Notes: generated from the sequence alone by a model not told the origin. A stretch of DNA of 64,000 nt from Zhengitettix transpicula (GCA_037074705.1 CM073593.1:64769501-64833500), one strand, 5' to 3'; positions 1 to 13,869 are shown, counted from the stretch's first letter. Made by a program: numbers and translations.

Positions 1-848
1 GCTTCATTTGTGACTTGTATTTAAAGGTATGTTCATCTGAACGGTTTGTAAATAGATTTCTATTATTAATAACAAACCGTGTTAAAGGTGAAATGTTACA
101 TAATAACCGATATTGAAGTCGAAACCATTTATTGGTGTTAGTTCTCTGCTGAAATCCAAGTTTAGTCAATTTTTATTCTGTAGAACCTTCTACAATGTCA
201 AGTGTAAATAATATGAAGACAATGCTGTAAATAATACTATATATATAAGATCAAGAATGACGTTTTGATCTATAAGCATCCAGAAATATGGTTTTGATGA
301 AAAATCGTACTTATTTTTAAAAACATTTTCATGAAACTTAGAAATTTTCTATTTCAGTGACCGATTACCCTAAAAAATTATACCATAAAGGAGTGTAATC
401 ATGGATATTAAACTAACTACTTGAATACCTGCACAATAAAATTACTATAGAATTTTAGTAGAAAATTAATTTTTTTTACAAATATATTAATTGACTCTTT
501 TAATTTCCATTAATTATCTACTTATATTCCTCGGTATTTATATCTTAGAAATACACTAATTCTGTTTGTTCTTAACTTATTAATCGGCAAATTTCCATTG
601 AACCAAATATCTGTTCTGCAATTTAGTATTACCTAAATTCTTTGACGTTATTATCGTTCATAAGCTGGTAGAATAAGGTTTTCGGTCAGTCTTCGCCATT
701 ATAGAGAACTTTTAAATAAAATTCGCAAACAATTTTTTTTAATTTTAATTTCAAAGGAACTATTAAAATTAGCCATTTATGTCTACAGAAAAACGTACAC
801 ATTATGCATAGTTACAATATGTACTTTTATATTATCTAATTATTCGTT

Positions 849-881
<33 letters not shown>

Positions 882-2699
882 CATTAATATAAATTATTTA
901 AATATTTAAATTGAACACTCCATTCAGCCTCGTTTCATATTATCTATATATTTATATTTTATATTACAATATTAACTTAGATTACTAAGTTTCCATCAAT
1001 TACCTTTTAATGACGTTACGTATTTTCTGTTAAAAATAAATAACGCAGCATAATAGTTGACTCCAACATTTCGTACATTAATAATCAGAAAATCTTCTAC
1101 GATTTCTGAGGACGATGATGTGAAATCGTGGAACACAGTTGTTTACATACTCCGTATAATGGAAAGAAGTACCCAATTGAGAACGACGTTTTTACTCCAG
1201 CACGTTCACTACGGCCTTAAGTATAATTTTTTTTCTCTGCTAAAAACCATGATTAACTAGTGTGTTTTCATGACACGTGTACATTTTGTTGTTATTCATT
1301 TAAACAAAACTTGAGTGGCTATAAATTCCATTGCCACTAATCAAAACATAAAAGAGCCAGTAAAAATTCTGTAACAGAATAAAGTTAAGACCCCAACGAT
1401 AAATATACGTGTTTTATTTCTTTACGGGATTAACGTATTCTTAGACGATACAAACGTAATATATATAACCTCGCTCTGAGATTGACAAATTGTGACATAA
1501 CGGTATTTAAGTCTTCTATAATTCTCTCCGAGTTGATCACACTGTCCTAATCTCTGTCGTCTCTCCTTTTCTCTCCGCGAGTCTTTAAACATACAGTCAG
1601 AAAGAGAAGAAAACGACACGTCTTAATGAACCACAGATGTGTCTGTATTTAAACTCCGTGCTTGGAAAGGGTATTTTAGGACGTGCATGCAAATCATTAG
1701 CTGACTAAGATATACTGAATTATTTAAGGATATACCAGATAATTATTTCAAACAAAAAAAATACTACCTCCTTCATTTTTTCTCATAATTAAAAACAAAT
1801 TCAATGGAGGTGGATATAATTTAGTCTGATAAAAATATTTGGTTTCATTTTTCTATAATAATCTATAGATGTGTATTTGTATAATTACTGAAAGTAAAGT
1901 AATATCTATTTTACTCATAATTTGATTTTTATTCAGAAAATTTTTCAAGAAAATTTCGGCTCACTTTTCTTGTACATTAAATCAAAATTTGCATAGCAAT
2001 ATGAAAGGAAGAATAAGTATTGACTATGAAAATTTCGTAACTATGTTCCACTAAAACGTTTGAGCCTATGAGATTATGATAAAATTTTGCACAAATAATT
2101 TTAACTAGCCAGAGGAAATCATAGGGGAAAGGATTGATATTAAAATAACCAAAATAACCTATATTTATGTCAAAGCCATATATTCGGTGTAGTCGAGACA
2201 ATTGGTGACAGTTTTCGTGCTGTTGAAACAAAAGTTTAATGATTTTGGATTATTTAGATCCTTCTCGATGCCGTATGTAACAAAAATGGAAAAGTAGCTA
2301 CTATATTAAGTGAGATGAATAATTTCGAGGGATTTTCCTTTTAACTTTCTATGATTGTAATTTCCACTGAGACTTTTGTTATTGTCAAGGGCAGACTATT
2401 AAGTGTGGTTCAGTGGATTTAATGTCGCAATATTTTCGCCTATGAATAGCGTTTTGTTGTGTCCTCCCAAATTTTATTATTATTGAATTTCAAATTAAAA
2501 TTATTATTTATAACGTATGGAGCGATTTTATACTGTTGATAGAATTAAATCATTATAGGTCTCAGTATTTTAATAACTTAAAACCAGATAATCATCAACT
2601 TATGTATTATCTGACTGTTATCATTAATATTGGAATAGTTATATAATAATATTGAATTAATGAATTAGCATAGCAATCATCTATAAAATCAACAAGTTA
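1..2699. other. AT-rich stretch, no gene seen
   Basis: No coding feature can be supported. Reading frames are short, AT-driven and lack recognisable domains. The only distinct structure is the TA microsatellite at 852-880. Confidence 0.7.
852..880. repeat. (TA)n microsatellite
   Basis: An uninterrupted run of about 14 TA dinucleotides inside AT-rich DNA. It is probably length-polymorphic and has no coding meaning. Confidence 0.95.
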
Positions 2700-3160
2700 T
2701 TTACGTGCCAGTTACTATGTAACTCGCATTTTACGAATAACTCCTATATAGAAGGATCTCCTCATACAGCTTTAAATTTTCAGACAGGTTGTACAATTTT
2801 TCCCTTCCTTAAGTTATGCTGTTTGTGCGAGAATCCTGTTACCAAACGGGCCGCACTTCATCAGTGGGCGACTCCTTTGATATTCAAATAGCCATTTAAA
2901 CTTAGTAAAATAACCTTTTTGTCGCCGATATCAGCTCTTTCGGTTTTCTGCATTGGAAAGAGAAGTTCCTTGGTGATCCGCTATGTGGGGACGCCTCAAG
3001 CCAAAACGTTCAAAGGAGAGAAAAGCGAAATTGGATTTGCGACGTTCGCCCTTGTTATCAGCCAGCTCTATTGTCTTCAGTAAAGTGGTGCGATTCGTCT
3101 ATATCACATTACTACGGAGTTTCTCCCTCCCTCAACGTTTCTAGTCCATCCGAACGTAAT
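2700..3160. promoter_or_regulatory. GC-richer island, candidate enhancer
   Basis: Base composition rises above the AT-rich flanks and no reading frame is convincing. A GATA-type site (TTATCA, 3055-3060) and a nearby GATATC are visible. The call rests on composition and short motifs only. Confidence 0.2.
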
Positions 3161-4439
3161 TCATACCGTACGAAATAATAGGTTCATTTATAACGGGTCC
3201 TGTTACATGCTAATCGTAACTATTTTTTCGAAAAATTATTTTTACCAAAATTTTAAAAAATAAATACAATGACTTAAGGCAATTTATTTTTTATTCTGCA
3301 TCAATTCAGATTTCAGTCAATAGGAAATGGATATACGTTGATTATAAATTTAATTCGTAAGGATATTAAATAACAAGTTGCTATTTAAGAATTTCTTGTT
3401 GATAAAGCATACCAGTTAATTTTTGGGTATTTTCAAATTCATTCATTTTGCGACTGTACCCAGTACTCAAAAATTATTTTTCAAGTAATAATTCACTATT
3501 TTACACGTTTTCCTACTCTTATACTGACCGGACCAACGTAGATGCTCTTAGTTGAATAATATCGAATTATAACTTTTCCCTATTTGTATTTCTTCTTGGG
3601 TTTGTGCGTCGTGAAGTGTTAAAACGAATGCAACGGAATTATTTGCTGTGAGTGGAAAACGTGCGTGCGTGTTATGTCTGATGGATGTGAAACTAAGCCG
3701 CGTGTCCACACAGATGAATTTATTTCACTCTCGTCCGAAAAGTGCCCTGTTTTGCGGGTCGTCACACCCTTACACGTTAAGTCCGCAATAGTTGAAATTC
3801 ACATGTGCTATCGAAACTACAAGGAACATCAGGAGGAAAAAACTAAAATAAAAAGTTTTAATATAAAATTATAATTGAAATACAGACAAAAAATTAATAG
3901 AAATTATGAAAACTTCACGTAATAATTTTTATAGTTGATTAAAATATTTTCTTAGTATTAATAAATACTAAAAGCGACGCACTATAATATGTACCTTATT
4001 ACAGTTCCTTAATTTTTTTAAATAAAATAAAATAAATATATAGCCAGTTTAAGGGAAATAAATACCTCACTTGTTTAGTTTGTCTTTCAAAATAAGTATG
4101 ATTAAAATTCTCGTGCAAATAAGGGACCCATAGTTTCGTGTTAAATAAGAGTGGAACAACCGTTAGAGCCTGTCATAATTTTTTGAATATATTCATACTT
4201 AATTTTCATATAATAACATACCTGATACAATTATCACTTTATCAGAAAATGAATGATATTTTATACAGGAGATTTTTATGACCTTTCAAACAACAAGGTT
4301 GAAGACATTTCCACAGACATTGCTTTTAAGTCTTAACAATTGTTATATGTTTTGCCAAAAGTAAAACTTCACGATTTTCATTTTTGTTACGTCACAAACA
4401 AAGGGAGTTGTAAAGTGATAAAATGAGAGATGGGCCATA
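3160..4439. other. AT-rich stretch, no gene seen
   Basis: Contains one open frame of 69 codons at 3665-3874 on the + strand with no recognisable domain and no splice context. I see nothing else. Confidence 0.65.
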
Positions 4440-4740
4440 ATCAAACATATTCTTGTCAACGGTTTTCCGTAGTTAATTCGCCGCGTTGGAATTTTATATG
4501 TTGTGACGTATAATCGTTTTACAGAGGTTCGGGCGTTCCGTAATTACTAAGACGCAGGCAATTAATCCCGTCCGATGCGGAGTCATGTGTCGGTCCTGAG
4601 TCTCGTCGTTAGAATCTCCTTCACACGTCGTCTTACCGCGGCTTCCCCCGACAAGACACTCTCTAATCCGCGTCGCGATGCCTCATTATGAGACAACAAC
4701 GCCCCGACTTCCCCACTAAATATCCCTCACTCCGAACAAA
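4440..4740. promoter_or_regulatory. GC-richer island with two TAATCC sites
   Basis: CpG-containing island between AT-rich flanks. It has two exact TAATCC motifs (4563-4568 and 4664-4669), the site preferred by K50 homeodomains such as Otx and Bicoid, plus a TAATTAC just upstream. Short motifs occur by chance, so the enhancer role is inferred. Confidence 0.3.
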
Positions 4741-5779
4741 CAGCCTGTATTTTTAATATTGCATTCCTGGAGGGAGCCTGTAAGGAGGGTGTTTTGCTAT
4801 AGGCAGCACGTGACTTGCTTCGTTATGGGGTTCATTTACCCTGGAGAGGGCTGCTACCATCACTTATGGCTTGGAACCATTTCGATTTGCTGCACTTTGT
4901 AAGGAATATCATTTGTCTTCGAGAAATGGGCGTTTAGAACTCCTAACAGAAATGTTTGGATAGTGGTATGGAACGTATATAACGGATACTGGAAAATATG
5001 ATGCGGGAGTTACAGTGACCTTAAAAAATTGCTACCAAATACGAGTGATATAATTTACTAAAATACAAAATATATTTAAGGTGTACTAATAGCTTATAGA
5101 TGAGAAGTGATCAAATGTTAATAAATTTGAAGTCATTCCTATAAAGACCTGTGATGAGGAACGAGATACGTAAGTGCGATGTTTTAGAACAATCATACTT
5201 GAGTTAATAATTAATTTTTTTTTCCATTAAACCATGGATAAGCCTCACTCACACACCAGATTTCGTTCAATTCCTTCCAAAATGCTTACAATAGCGTCAG
5301 TCTTTCAGACACTATTTTTATCTCCTCTCTATTATGACAATAATTGAAGATTGCCAGATAAATTTAACCCTCAGGCGTATCTACCGTATAGACTGTCTGT
5401 GACAGTAGTGAATGCTGATCATTGTTGCTTGATTTCGCACGTCTTTGTGGGTACCGAATGTAGTACTTCTACCGTTAATGTCTTTTACACACTATAATTT
5501 CTTAATTCGTTTATTACGATTTCTTGACTCGATAACTGTGTCAGATTTCTTGCATTTCATAATATTGATATATACGCTCGTTACACGCTGGCTTGGTTAA
5601 AACGAGAATAAAAGTTGAGGATTACGTGACGTCTCCAAGAACAAGTTTTGTTAATGTACTGCTTTACGAATTTAAATAATGTTTTAAATCTGTTTCGTGT
5701 AATCATCATGCTATAATTTTCATATTTGCGGAATATTCTAGCTTCAGGAGCCAGTTTGAGCTCGAGAAAGTAGTTTATA
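4741..5779. other. AT-rich stretch, no gene seen
   Basis: No supported gene, repeat copy or RNA motif. It separates two GC-richer islands. Confidence 0.65.
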
Positions 5780-6210
5780 GCTCAAGCAAATGGAGAATGT
5801 ATCCTCTTCCTTTCTATAAACTGCCGTGGGGGATACTGGCACGAAGGACAGTGTAAAGGCAGTTCAGAAGGGAAGCGCTTTACTGCGGTGGATAATAAAT
5901 TGTCAAATACCTGCGGCTTTTCTTCGCCCTTTGCGCGCACGTACAAGTCGGGTGCTCTGCCCTTCTCCATCCTCTCGCCCTCCCCGACAAAACCGTGTTC
6001 AGCCTTCCCCGGGGACTGGGGGATGCTCTGCAGTTTAAAACGATCCAGCAACTGCGGTGCTACTCAGACAAATTAAATGTAAAGTAATATTTCAACAATT
6101 TTCAAGCGGCCGAGCGCCCACAGGCAGCGCGCGGGGATTCTCCGGCTCTTCGCCGTCCTCGCAATTGCAAACTTGGCGAGGAAGCAGCAATTAATAAAGC
6201 ATATTTGCAA
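5780..6210. promoter_or_regulatory. GC-rich island with short hairpin
   Basis: Open on both strands for 60-90 codons, as expected where GC content removes stop codons, but with no recognisable protein. An inverted repeat TCCTCGC (6156-6162) and GCGAGGA (6176-6182) is separated by 13 bases, followed by a CAATTAATAAA stretch. It is either a candidate regulatory island or, less likely, an unrecognised exon. Confidence 0.25.
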
Positions 6211-8159
6211 CTGTAGTTTCACCGTTCTGAAATTGTGTATTATAACTCTCCCTGGTGTTCAATAGAATGCTTAGCGTTATTGACAAATTTGGAACTGTAG
6301 CGCACGGTAAATTTTTATAAAAAACAATCTACGAAATTAAATATCAATTATCAGAAAATAGTATAAATGTTGTAACACTTATTTAATTAGTACTTACATT
6401 AATCTTTGAACTTTATGGATTGCTTAGCTCAATAAATAAGGCAATAAAACCTAGTGAAATTAAAACCATTAATTTGGGACACTTATTAAAGAGTCATTTA
6501 CAGACATAAGAAATAGTTGTTATATTACTGTTTTCAATACCCGTTAACTTATTTAAATACTTAATAAATTCCTTATTAATTTTTAATGGTTTCAATCCAG
6601 AAATATTTAAAAGAAAAAAACGGACAACACGAATTTTGAAGTGAAATGAATTTTATCAAATTTTTATTTAGAGAAATAGATAGTTTGTTCTTCCAACTTT
6701 CTTAGAATAATTTCTTACGAGTCATTAGTTTCACTGCCGTTATTTAAATAAACGAAAACATTTTAACAAAATACTGAACGTTCTTAATTATCATAAAATA
6801 TTCACTTGGAGGATATGATCGGAGTAAAAATCACACTGGATGAATACAGAAAAAGAATGTACAGAAAAATTTAAAATTTCGAATAAACGAAAAAAATTCT
6901 TATAATTTTCTGAGGTTCCCTGGACTCATATTAAGCTCATCTTTAGATAATTCAGATAAGGTGTATGATAATGGGATGTGCAAATGGTTTTCGAATTACA
7001 TTGCGTGAAAAAAATTGTTTATTGGAATTAGTAAGTTTTAAACCTCCTCGAGTGTTGTAAAACTGAAATATTATTCAAAATTAAACTTTGCAAATATTTA
7101 TTTAAAGTTTAAAATAAACATTTAAGACTTTTTTCTAATAACATTATAAGAATTCCTTCTGAGTAAAGAAATATATTACGATTCATTGAAATATATATAT
7201 ACTTGAAGATGTGTCTTTACGTAAGAGAAATCTAGTCGTTATGTTCCTCTGGATTGTGAGCACAGTTTATAACAAAGCCCACGTGTATTTTGCTTATATA
7301 ATATTATTGTTTCAATAGCTTCGTCTACGACGTTGGGAATATAAGCCCTTCTGTTTGCATTTTAATCAAACAAATGAAAGACCCGTTTTGCTATTTCTTC
7401 TACAGAAGAAGAAGACCAGATGCAAATTTAAGCTTGGAAATGCAAAACGCACGCAAATCGCGTCTCTTTTATATAATTTTCAGCGGATGCAATCTCGTCT
7501 CCAAGGATTCTGAACAAGTCACAACTGCTCTACAGATGCGCTAAATACGTTTTTTTTTGTTATAAAGAGAGTTCAATATTAAATTGGCGCTTCTTATTAA
7601 TGCTGGGATGGCCTTGGCGCTAAATTGAAATTCCATCAACGGATTCCAAATGAATATTGCCTCACCCCACATCTACCTTCCACGTTCGCCTCCTCCTCAT
7701 TCCTCAGTATTAAATTGTTCTTGTTCTGACGGCGGAAAATAAAAAGAGAACATTAAACGTGAACGTCAAATTACCTATTGCCAACTGTACTAAAGCAATT
7801 AAAATAGTTAAGAAAAATAATATGACAACAAAAAGCACCGTCCGTTTTAATTGAAAAATTACAAACATTACATGGAACGATGTGTTACAACATTGATACA
7901 CAATACAAATTACACATTTTTTAAAATTTTATGAAGAATTATTGATGCAAAGGTTAAATTGTCAGAAGATTATATTTTCAACTAAAAATTCTATTAATAA
8001 TGTCGGAATAATTCTGTACACGTTGTATAGGAAAATGGTTTAATGAGTATTTTTAGTAAACTTTATATAAACTTTACATATATATATATATATTGCAATG
8101 CCAATTAATTAACACATTAATTGTAAATTTGAAAATATAAATTGTTTGAGAAATATATT
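6211..8159. other. AT-rich stretch, no gene seen
   Basis: Nothing beyond a short TA run at 8078-8093. A 63-codon minus-strand frame at 7710-7901 is hydrophobic and AT-driven and is not supported as a gene. Confidence 0.65.
8078..8093. repeat. (TA)n microsatellite, short
   Basis: About eight TA units in AT-rich DNA. Confidence 0.9.
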
Positions 8160-8710
8160 CTTACGGCGGTACAGAACACAGCAACAATGTAGCCAGGTAT
8201 TGTTTCCTTTGTCGGAAGAGGCGAGGCGCGCTCAAAATTGCGAGACGGTAGTTCAGTTGGCTGGAAGGTTTGGTCAAGTACAGGTCGTATTAAAATAGAC
8301 GAGATATACTTTTAAAAAAAGTAAAGTTAAGTAGAAGCAGTGAGCAGTCAGATACGACAGAATTTTGTCGAGTTGAAATAGACAAGACAATTTCAAATAT
8401 TCAAAGGAAATTTGCAGAGAAACATCGAGAATTACCAAGCAACAGCTTTGATTGGCCCATGAACAGTTTGCTCAAGACGAAATATTCATTTGAGCAGAAC
8501 TACGAAACCTGCTAAACACGAACAGTTTTTGGTGCACATAGCCGAGCAGAAGTCAACCGAGGGAGAGACGAAAAGGAGGTTCATCCTGGTTCCTGATTTT
8601 TTATCTAAAAATATTAATTTTAGAATCTGTGAGTTTTTAGAAGCAGTGCAAAACCCCGCCATAGTGTCTCGTCACGTACAAGGTATCCTGGAATGCTGCC
8701 GTGAGTAACA
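8160..8710 (+). other. Unidentified GC-richer segment with 72-codon frame
   Basis: Composition is less AT-rich than the flanks. An open frame at 8490-8708 ends next to GCC|GTGAGT, which resembles a 5' splice site (GT at 8700-8701). Upstream, near 8250, a stretch reading TAGTTCAGTTGG resembles a tRNA A box, but no matching B box follows at the right distance. It could be an exon, a retroelement leader or chance. I do not recognise the peptide. Confidence 0.2.
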
Positions 8711-9419
8711 ATATAAAATAAATAATTATGTAAACCTGATAAAAAGATTGACGTCAGATTTAGTTCCCTTCTTTTGATTAAAAATTGTAAATTAGAATCC
8801 ATCTTTTTAGTTTAATTTCGTTGACAAGTAAATTTCGTCATAATTAATTGACGAGAAAATCTTTTCTTTTTTAAATTGTAATTTATGTTTCAGTTGAGAA
8901 ATAAAATGATTCGCCATTATCAAACCCAGTAAAGACCCTGAGATATTTTTAAAAAGTGTAATTGTGTAAACATTGATAATAAATTTGTTTGTTTGTAAAG
9001 TGTATAATCTTTCATTTAATTAAAGTCAATTCCTTTTTGAATATTACAATATATTATATGTAATGAACTGAAAAAAATTTATTTCCTGTTTCACCTTTCT
9101 CTTATCCATCGCTACATTGTCTCTACCTTCTTTGTGGTCCTCACGTTTTCTGTGTTTTTGTGTCTGTTGTGCAAAAAATAAATTAAAATAAATTTTAGCG
9201 CAAGAACACAATTAAATGAATAATGTATTGAATTTCTTTTATTTTGACTATCAAGAACAGTACTTAATGAGAGCTAAAATACACTTGCTTTTTCTTCTTG
9301 TTTTTATGCATGTACTCGCTTCTCTTTAGTTGAATGAATTATAATGTATATTTAGAAAACGCGGTGTAGTATGCTGAAAGTTGGAAAAGTTATTATCCTT
9401 CCAGTTTAATGTGAGGTTT
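8711..9419. other. AT-rich stretch, no gene seen
   Basis: No supported feature; mostly A- and T-rich with low-complexity runs. Confidence 0.65.
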
Positions 9420-9970
9420 TATTTTGCCAAAGCACTGATTCATGCGGTTTTATCACGGAACGCGGCTTTATATGCCGATCTTTAAAAGCGGCGCAAGCTC
9501 CTTTCACGGAGTACGTGAATGATGTGTTTATATACGTTAATGTTTACTTATTTTTGTCGGCTGTAAGTTCTCATTAGGACACATTAGCAGCTTTGGCGAA
9601 GAGGAGAGGAAGTGAGAAGGGCGGGTCTGTTGTGTGTCCGCCCCGCAAGTCTGCAAGTTTTATTGTGGCGGCATAAACTTGACATTATGCATTCCTACCT
9701 CGCGTTATTCGTAGCCAGAAATTGCCTCAATTATTGCCTCAAGACACGCTATCTCCCGTCCACAGGGCTACTGTGTGTTCATTAAAGGTCGGTAGTAACT
9801 CCACCGCCACGGCCCTTGGCATTTCAGGTATTGGCTTCATGACTCGTGATAGTCATCAACGACGTATCCTTCCACGGTCGCCATCACTTTTATGCAATTT
9901 TCTTGACGTTGGAACGAAGGGGAACGAACACGCACATTTAATAAACAACTGTTGCGACCTTATCTGAATA
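9420..9970. promoter_or_regulatory. GC-richer island with opposed GC boxes
   Basis: GGGCGGG (9619-9625) and CCGCCCC (9638-9644) are GC boxes of the Sp/KLF type in opposite orientation within 26 bp. They are followed by a GGCATAAACTT and ATTATGCAT region. An 81-codon frame at 9722-9967 has no recognisable domain. Regulatory function is inferred. Confidence 0.25.
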
Positions 9971-9974
9971 TTGT

Positions 9975-10454
9975 TCTATAAGCGAATACGAGGTGATTGT
10001 ACTCAAGCCACCATCATTTAGATCTAACCACATCACCACAGTAACTCATATTCATATTTCACATTTCATAACGATGTCGTAAACTAACCAGTGTGTAGTG
10101 CAATGCAACAAATTAACTTCAAATTGAGCTCACTATTAAGAACAAATGAAGTGTGAATTTAAAAATGCAAAATCAGTCACAGCCGTTCCGATAATACAGT
10201 AAATTCTGTTTACATATTTAAAGACTGTCTTTCATATTTAATACTTTAATTTTTCTTTCCAGTTTCCTGTAACCTTGAATATTTTAATTTTATAGGCATT
10301 TATTTGTTGCATAAGTTATATTAGTATATCATCATTTGATTTTACAGGCCAGTAATAAAATATAACAATTTACAAGGGGTCAAATAAATATTTTAAGGAT
10401 TTTTCGAAAACATGCAGTCGTGTGTCGATACCAGAATAGTGTCACTGATATTTT
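9975..10454. other. AT-rich stretch, no gene seen
   Basis: Nothing identified between the GC-box island and the SINE. Confidence 0.6.
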
Positions 10455-10660
10455 ACGACTTTTTTATATTGATTTATTTACAGTCGCTTCAACAGCTCAG
10501 GTTATTAGCGACTAATTATGGGAACTCAATTTGCCTTGTCGGGGGACTGATTTGACGAGTTTCTCTCATGCACATAAACATCCAAGCCCTCGCCGGGATT
10601 CGAACCCGAGGCCTCTGTGATGTGATGCGGTCACGCTTACCCTTACATGAGGATTTAGGT
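10455..10660 (-). mobile_element. tRNA-derived SINE
   Basis: On the minus strand a tRNA-like head carries an exact internal polymerase III B box, GGTTCGAATCC (10606-10596), flanked by the pairing bases of a T arm. Upstream is a looser A-box-like stretch (GGGTAAGCGTGACCGC, about 10644-10629). An unrelated body follows, and the element ends in an A-rich tail near 10455-10475. Head, body and A-rich tail are the normal SINE layout and mean reverse transcription by a partner LINE. No clear target-site duplication was found, and it has no second copy in the window. An isolated tRNA pseudogene is the alternative. Confidence 0.6.
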
Positions 10661-11518
10661 AATTATTGTCAATAAATTTCAGATCCAGTTTAATACATTT
10701 TTTTTACGAAGGTCATCATCTAAAAAGAGCTGTTTAAATTTATAAGTTTATTAGTTGTTTCTCGAGTCACTCGTTACAGATAATGTGCCGATTTTTTATA
10801 ACATTATAGCTACAGACAATGAGATGGATTTAACCATTCAAAATTACTTTTCAGATAATTATTACAATTGAAGAATTACAAAGGGATTCAAAATATAATT
10901 GATAATTAACTAAGAGGTTAATGAATAAATATTACTTATTCATAAAAAAAATAATCAAACTATATAAATACATAGTCAGAAAATTAAATTTTTTAACCAA
11001 AAACAACTTTGCTATATAGAATTTTTTCCTAATAAAATTACTTTTCGGACTCAAGATCGTATATTTAATTAATTATATAATTATAAATGTCAGATATTTT
11101 TCCTTATATTTATGAATCAATTTAATGTGTGAATTTTAAATTAAAGTGCTTTGTTAAGTGATTAAGACAATTATAGTAACGATATAATGTCTTCTCCATA
11201 TTTCAAAAAAATGATATATTAATCCAAAATTATTATACAATCGATAAAAGAATGAGGTTCACAATTAAAAAGTAAAAGGGATTTTATATATCTAAAACCT
11301 ACTTCATAGATATGGGAAGTGAAAAGGAATAATGAAGATTGTATTATTCTCTGTATAATTTTATTTTTCATTATATCAGCTGATGTATTGGAATAACGCC
11401 AATCATTCTAAAAAAATTGCGATAAATTGCATTGTTGTAACTGGCGTTGAAAATTAATTGTATATAATTGCCAAGGACTCTGTTAAGAATTTATTTTAAT
11501 AAAAATTTCAAATTTACA
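10661..11518. other. AT-rich stretch, no gene seen
   Basis: No supported feature. Confidence 0.65.
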
Positions 11519-11582
11519 GTGCACACCTGATGATGTCCGCGTATTGTGAAAGAAACGCAGTGTTTTAAAGTTTTTATTAACA
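11519..11582 (+). repeat. Repeat family E copy 1, hammerhead-like core
   Basis: This segment aligns with 56309-56366: GTGCAC, a GATGT(C/T)CGC block, an ATTGTG block, GAAAC(G/A)CAGT, then a T-rich run and TTATTAAC or AATAAC. It contains CTGATGA (11527-11533) followed after 18 bases by GAAA (11552-11555), the order of the conserved core of a hammerhead ribozyme. The intervening bases no longer form a good stem II and the expected cleavage triplet is lost, so it would be inactive. The likely source is a retroelement terminal region. Assignment to a family is inferred. Confidence 0.5.
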
Positions 11583-13869
11583 TACCTGTAAGAAAGTGCT
11601 TTTTCTTCATAAATAATTCTTAAACAACTCCATGGCAAATTTATATTACAAATTAAAACACCTTAACATACAAATTGTAACTGCAACTGAAAACAAAAGG
11701 ACCCAGTTTTCTCTTGCAATTGTGAAGGCCCCGAAAGTCGAATGGACTGATTTTAGTAGCTTTATTTCATTATGGAGATTAAAAATCATGCGCATAGCTC
11801 TGATTCGTAACTGGTGCGAAATTTTAGATTATTTCTTTCTTCTTCCACTCGTAATTTATTATATTATAAGCAATACCGTATAACTCCGTAACACAATACG
11901 TTAGCAAACTTCAAGAACCAGAAAAAAATTCAAACATAGAGATCTTAATCACTTGCAGATTTGGTGAAAATAATGCAGCGTCAATAAAAAATTCAATAGA
12001 TATTTATTTTACCATCAGAGATAATGCTAGCGCTATTTTTTAATTTTTTTTATATTTCAGTACATTTGTACGTGTGTTGAGAGCCGATTATTTTGTCACC
12101 TAAAAATTATAACAGTAGCAATGTTCCGAGTTCCCTAGCACATTCATTTTGTAACGATACCATTCGTGTCGTACTGTCACTCCCTTTTCCACGTTGCTGT
12201 CATGTTCTGAAAACCATAAGCTTTCTAATAATTATCAGGATCTTACACCTTGCACGGAGGCTCAGGGGATAACACAGATAACGCGGGGGAAACAGCCTAA
12301 ATCCGGGCTCCATTAGTGTAATACATCAACTAAGAGAGTCGTGAACCCCTTCAGGAGAGTTAAGTAACTTGCAATGAGTTCATCTTACAACAATAAGCTC
12401 TCTCCGTCTCTCTCTCTCTCCACCAAAACCACCATGCACGAATTACAAACTCCATACTTCTGTCATTATTATTTAAATACATAACAAAGCTTAGTTGTTA
12501 ATTCCTTTCTTCGTAGTCATGTAACCAGTCGACACAATATATGGGTAGACGATTCTAGTGATTGGTTTCTGTAACAGGATGTTTATACTATTATTATATC
12601 GTATATACAAACGAATTTGTTTAATCAAATGTGAAACTTCCCAGAATTAGACACATAAAAGTAAATCAATAAATACCATTCTAAACAAAACCAAAGTGTA
12701 AAACTTAATTTTTGATTACATCATTAAGTTTAATACAAAACAACTAATAACAAATATTGAGATAAGTAGATCATTTACTTATGTCGAAAAACAAAAATAA
12801 TACTACGTAGGTATTTTTCAGTCTTTGTTATTTTCAGTATAAGCACGTTTTGTAAGAACTTCTGAATAAGTTGCAATACTACTAAATGAAACGTTAATTT
12901 TTCACTCCATTTAGTTTTTCTGCCTATTTTGTGATTCCATTCGTTATCTTAATCCATTATGTCTGTTGGGACCATTGTACTCAGAAAATGAGAACTTTTA
13001 TTCTTCTGCTGAAATTTTTGAAGTTTTACCCATGGGGTTTTCAGAACAAATTTGAGCGTTAAACAATCATTAATTTTAAATTTTTTCTTGTAACAAAATA
13101 CATCAAAACATACTTTTCACTACAGCCATATTATTACGCGTGCTCAAAAATAAAACAAAAGAGTGTCGTCGGTGGACTAAATACCAGAAGAGAAACGTGT
13201 TTGATAAAATTAATATTTAGCTGATCAATGATTAGTAAATAATAAAATATAAACTAATTTACCGCGCTCCACTAATGTCTCTTATTTTACTATATTTTCT
13301 TAAGTCCTACAGTAATCTATATTTAAATTTTTTATGGTTATAAATCACACTATCGTCAATTACTTGTGATTTTAGGTGTAAAATATTGAAATCGTGTTCT
13401 ATTTTATTTTCTCTATATTGAGAGTCCAGCGCCTTCATTTAATTATTCACTGGAAAATTCAATGTTGTTGTGTAACAAACTTGCTGGTTTACTATTCAAC
13501 AGTTGAATCACGCTCCGTCTGACTACCTGTATATCCTATCTCATTCTACTACAGCGAAACAACCATTTTTTCTGAAACAACTTACTATGTAAATTTCCGT
13601 TGTACTTACAGATATTTAGCTTCAAAAACATTTCCCGACTTTCATTTGTTCATACAATTTGGTAAGGACCTTTACTTTTACCAGTCCAAAAATTTGTAAA
13701 GAATAAGAAATACAAATTTTTACGCGATGTATATTTATGTTCCTGAATTAATAATAAAACAATCCAATACTGTGAAGTCGAAAAATATTTGAACATTAAA
13801 GCTCATTGTCACTCAAGTACAAGTCCCAGTGTTAAATGTTTTGTGTATTCAATAAAAAAAAATTATTTT
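11583..13869. other. AT-rich stretch, one weak tRNA-like patch
   Basis: An 83-codon frame at 11632-11883 has no recognisable domain. Around 12250-12310 a patch reading GGCTCAGGGGATAAC resembles a tRNA A box, but no B box follows. A TC run lies at 12398-12421. Nothing else was identified. Confidence 0.55.
12398..12421. repeat. (TC)n microsatellite, short
   Basis: Imperfect TC dinucleotide run. Confidence 0.85.
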
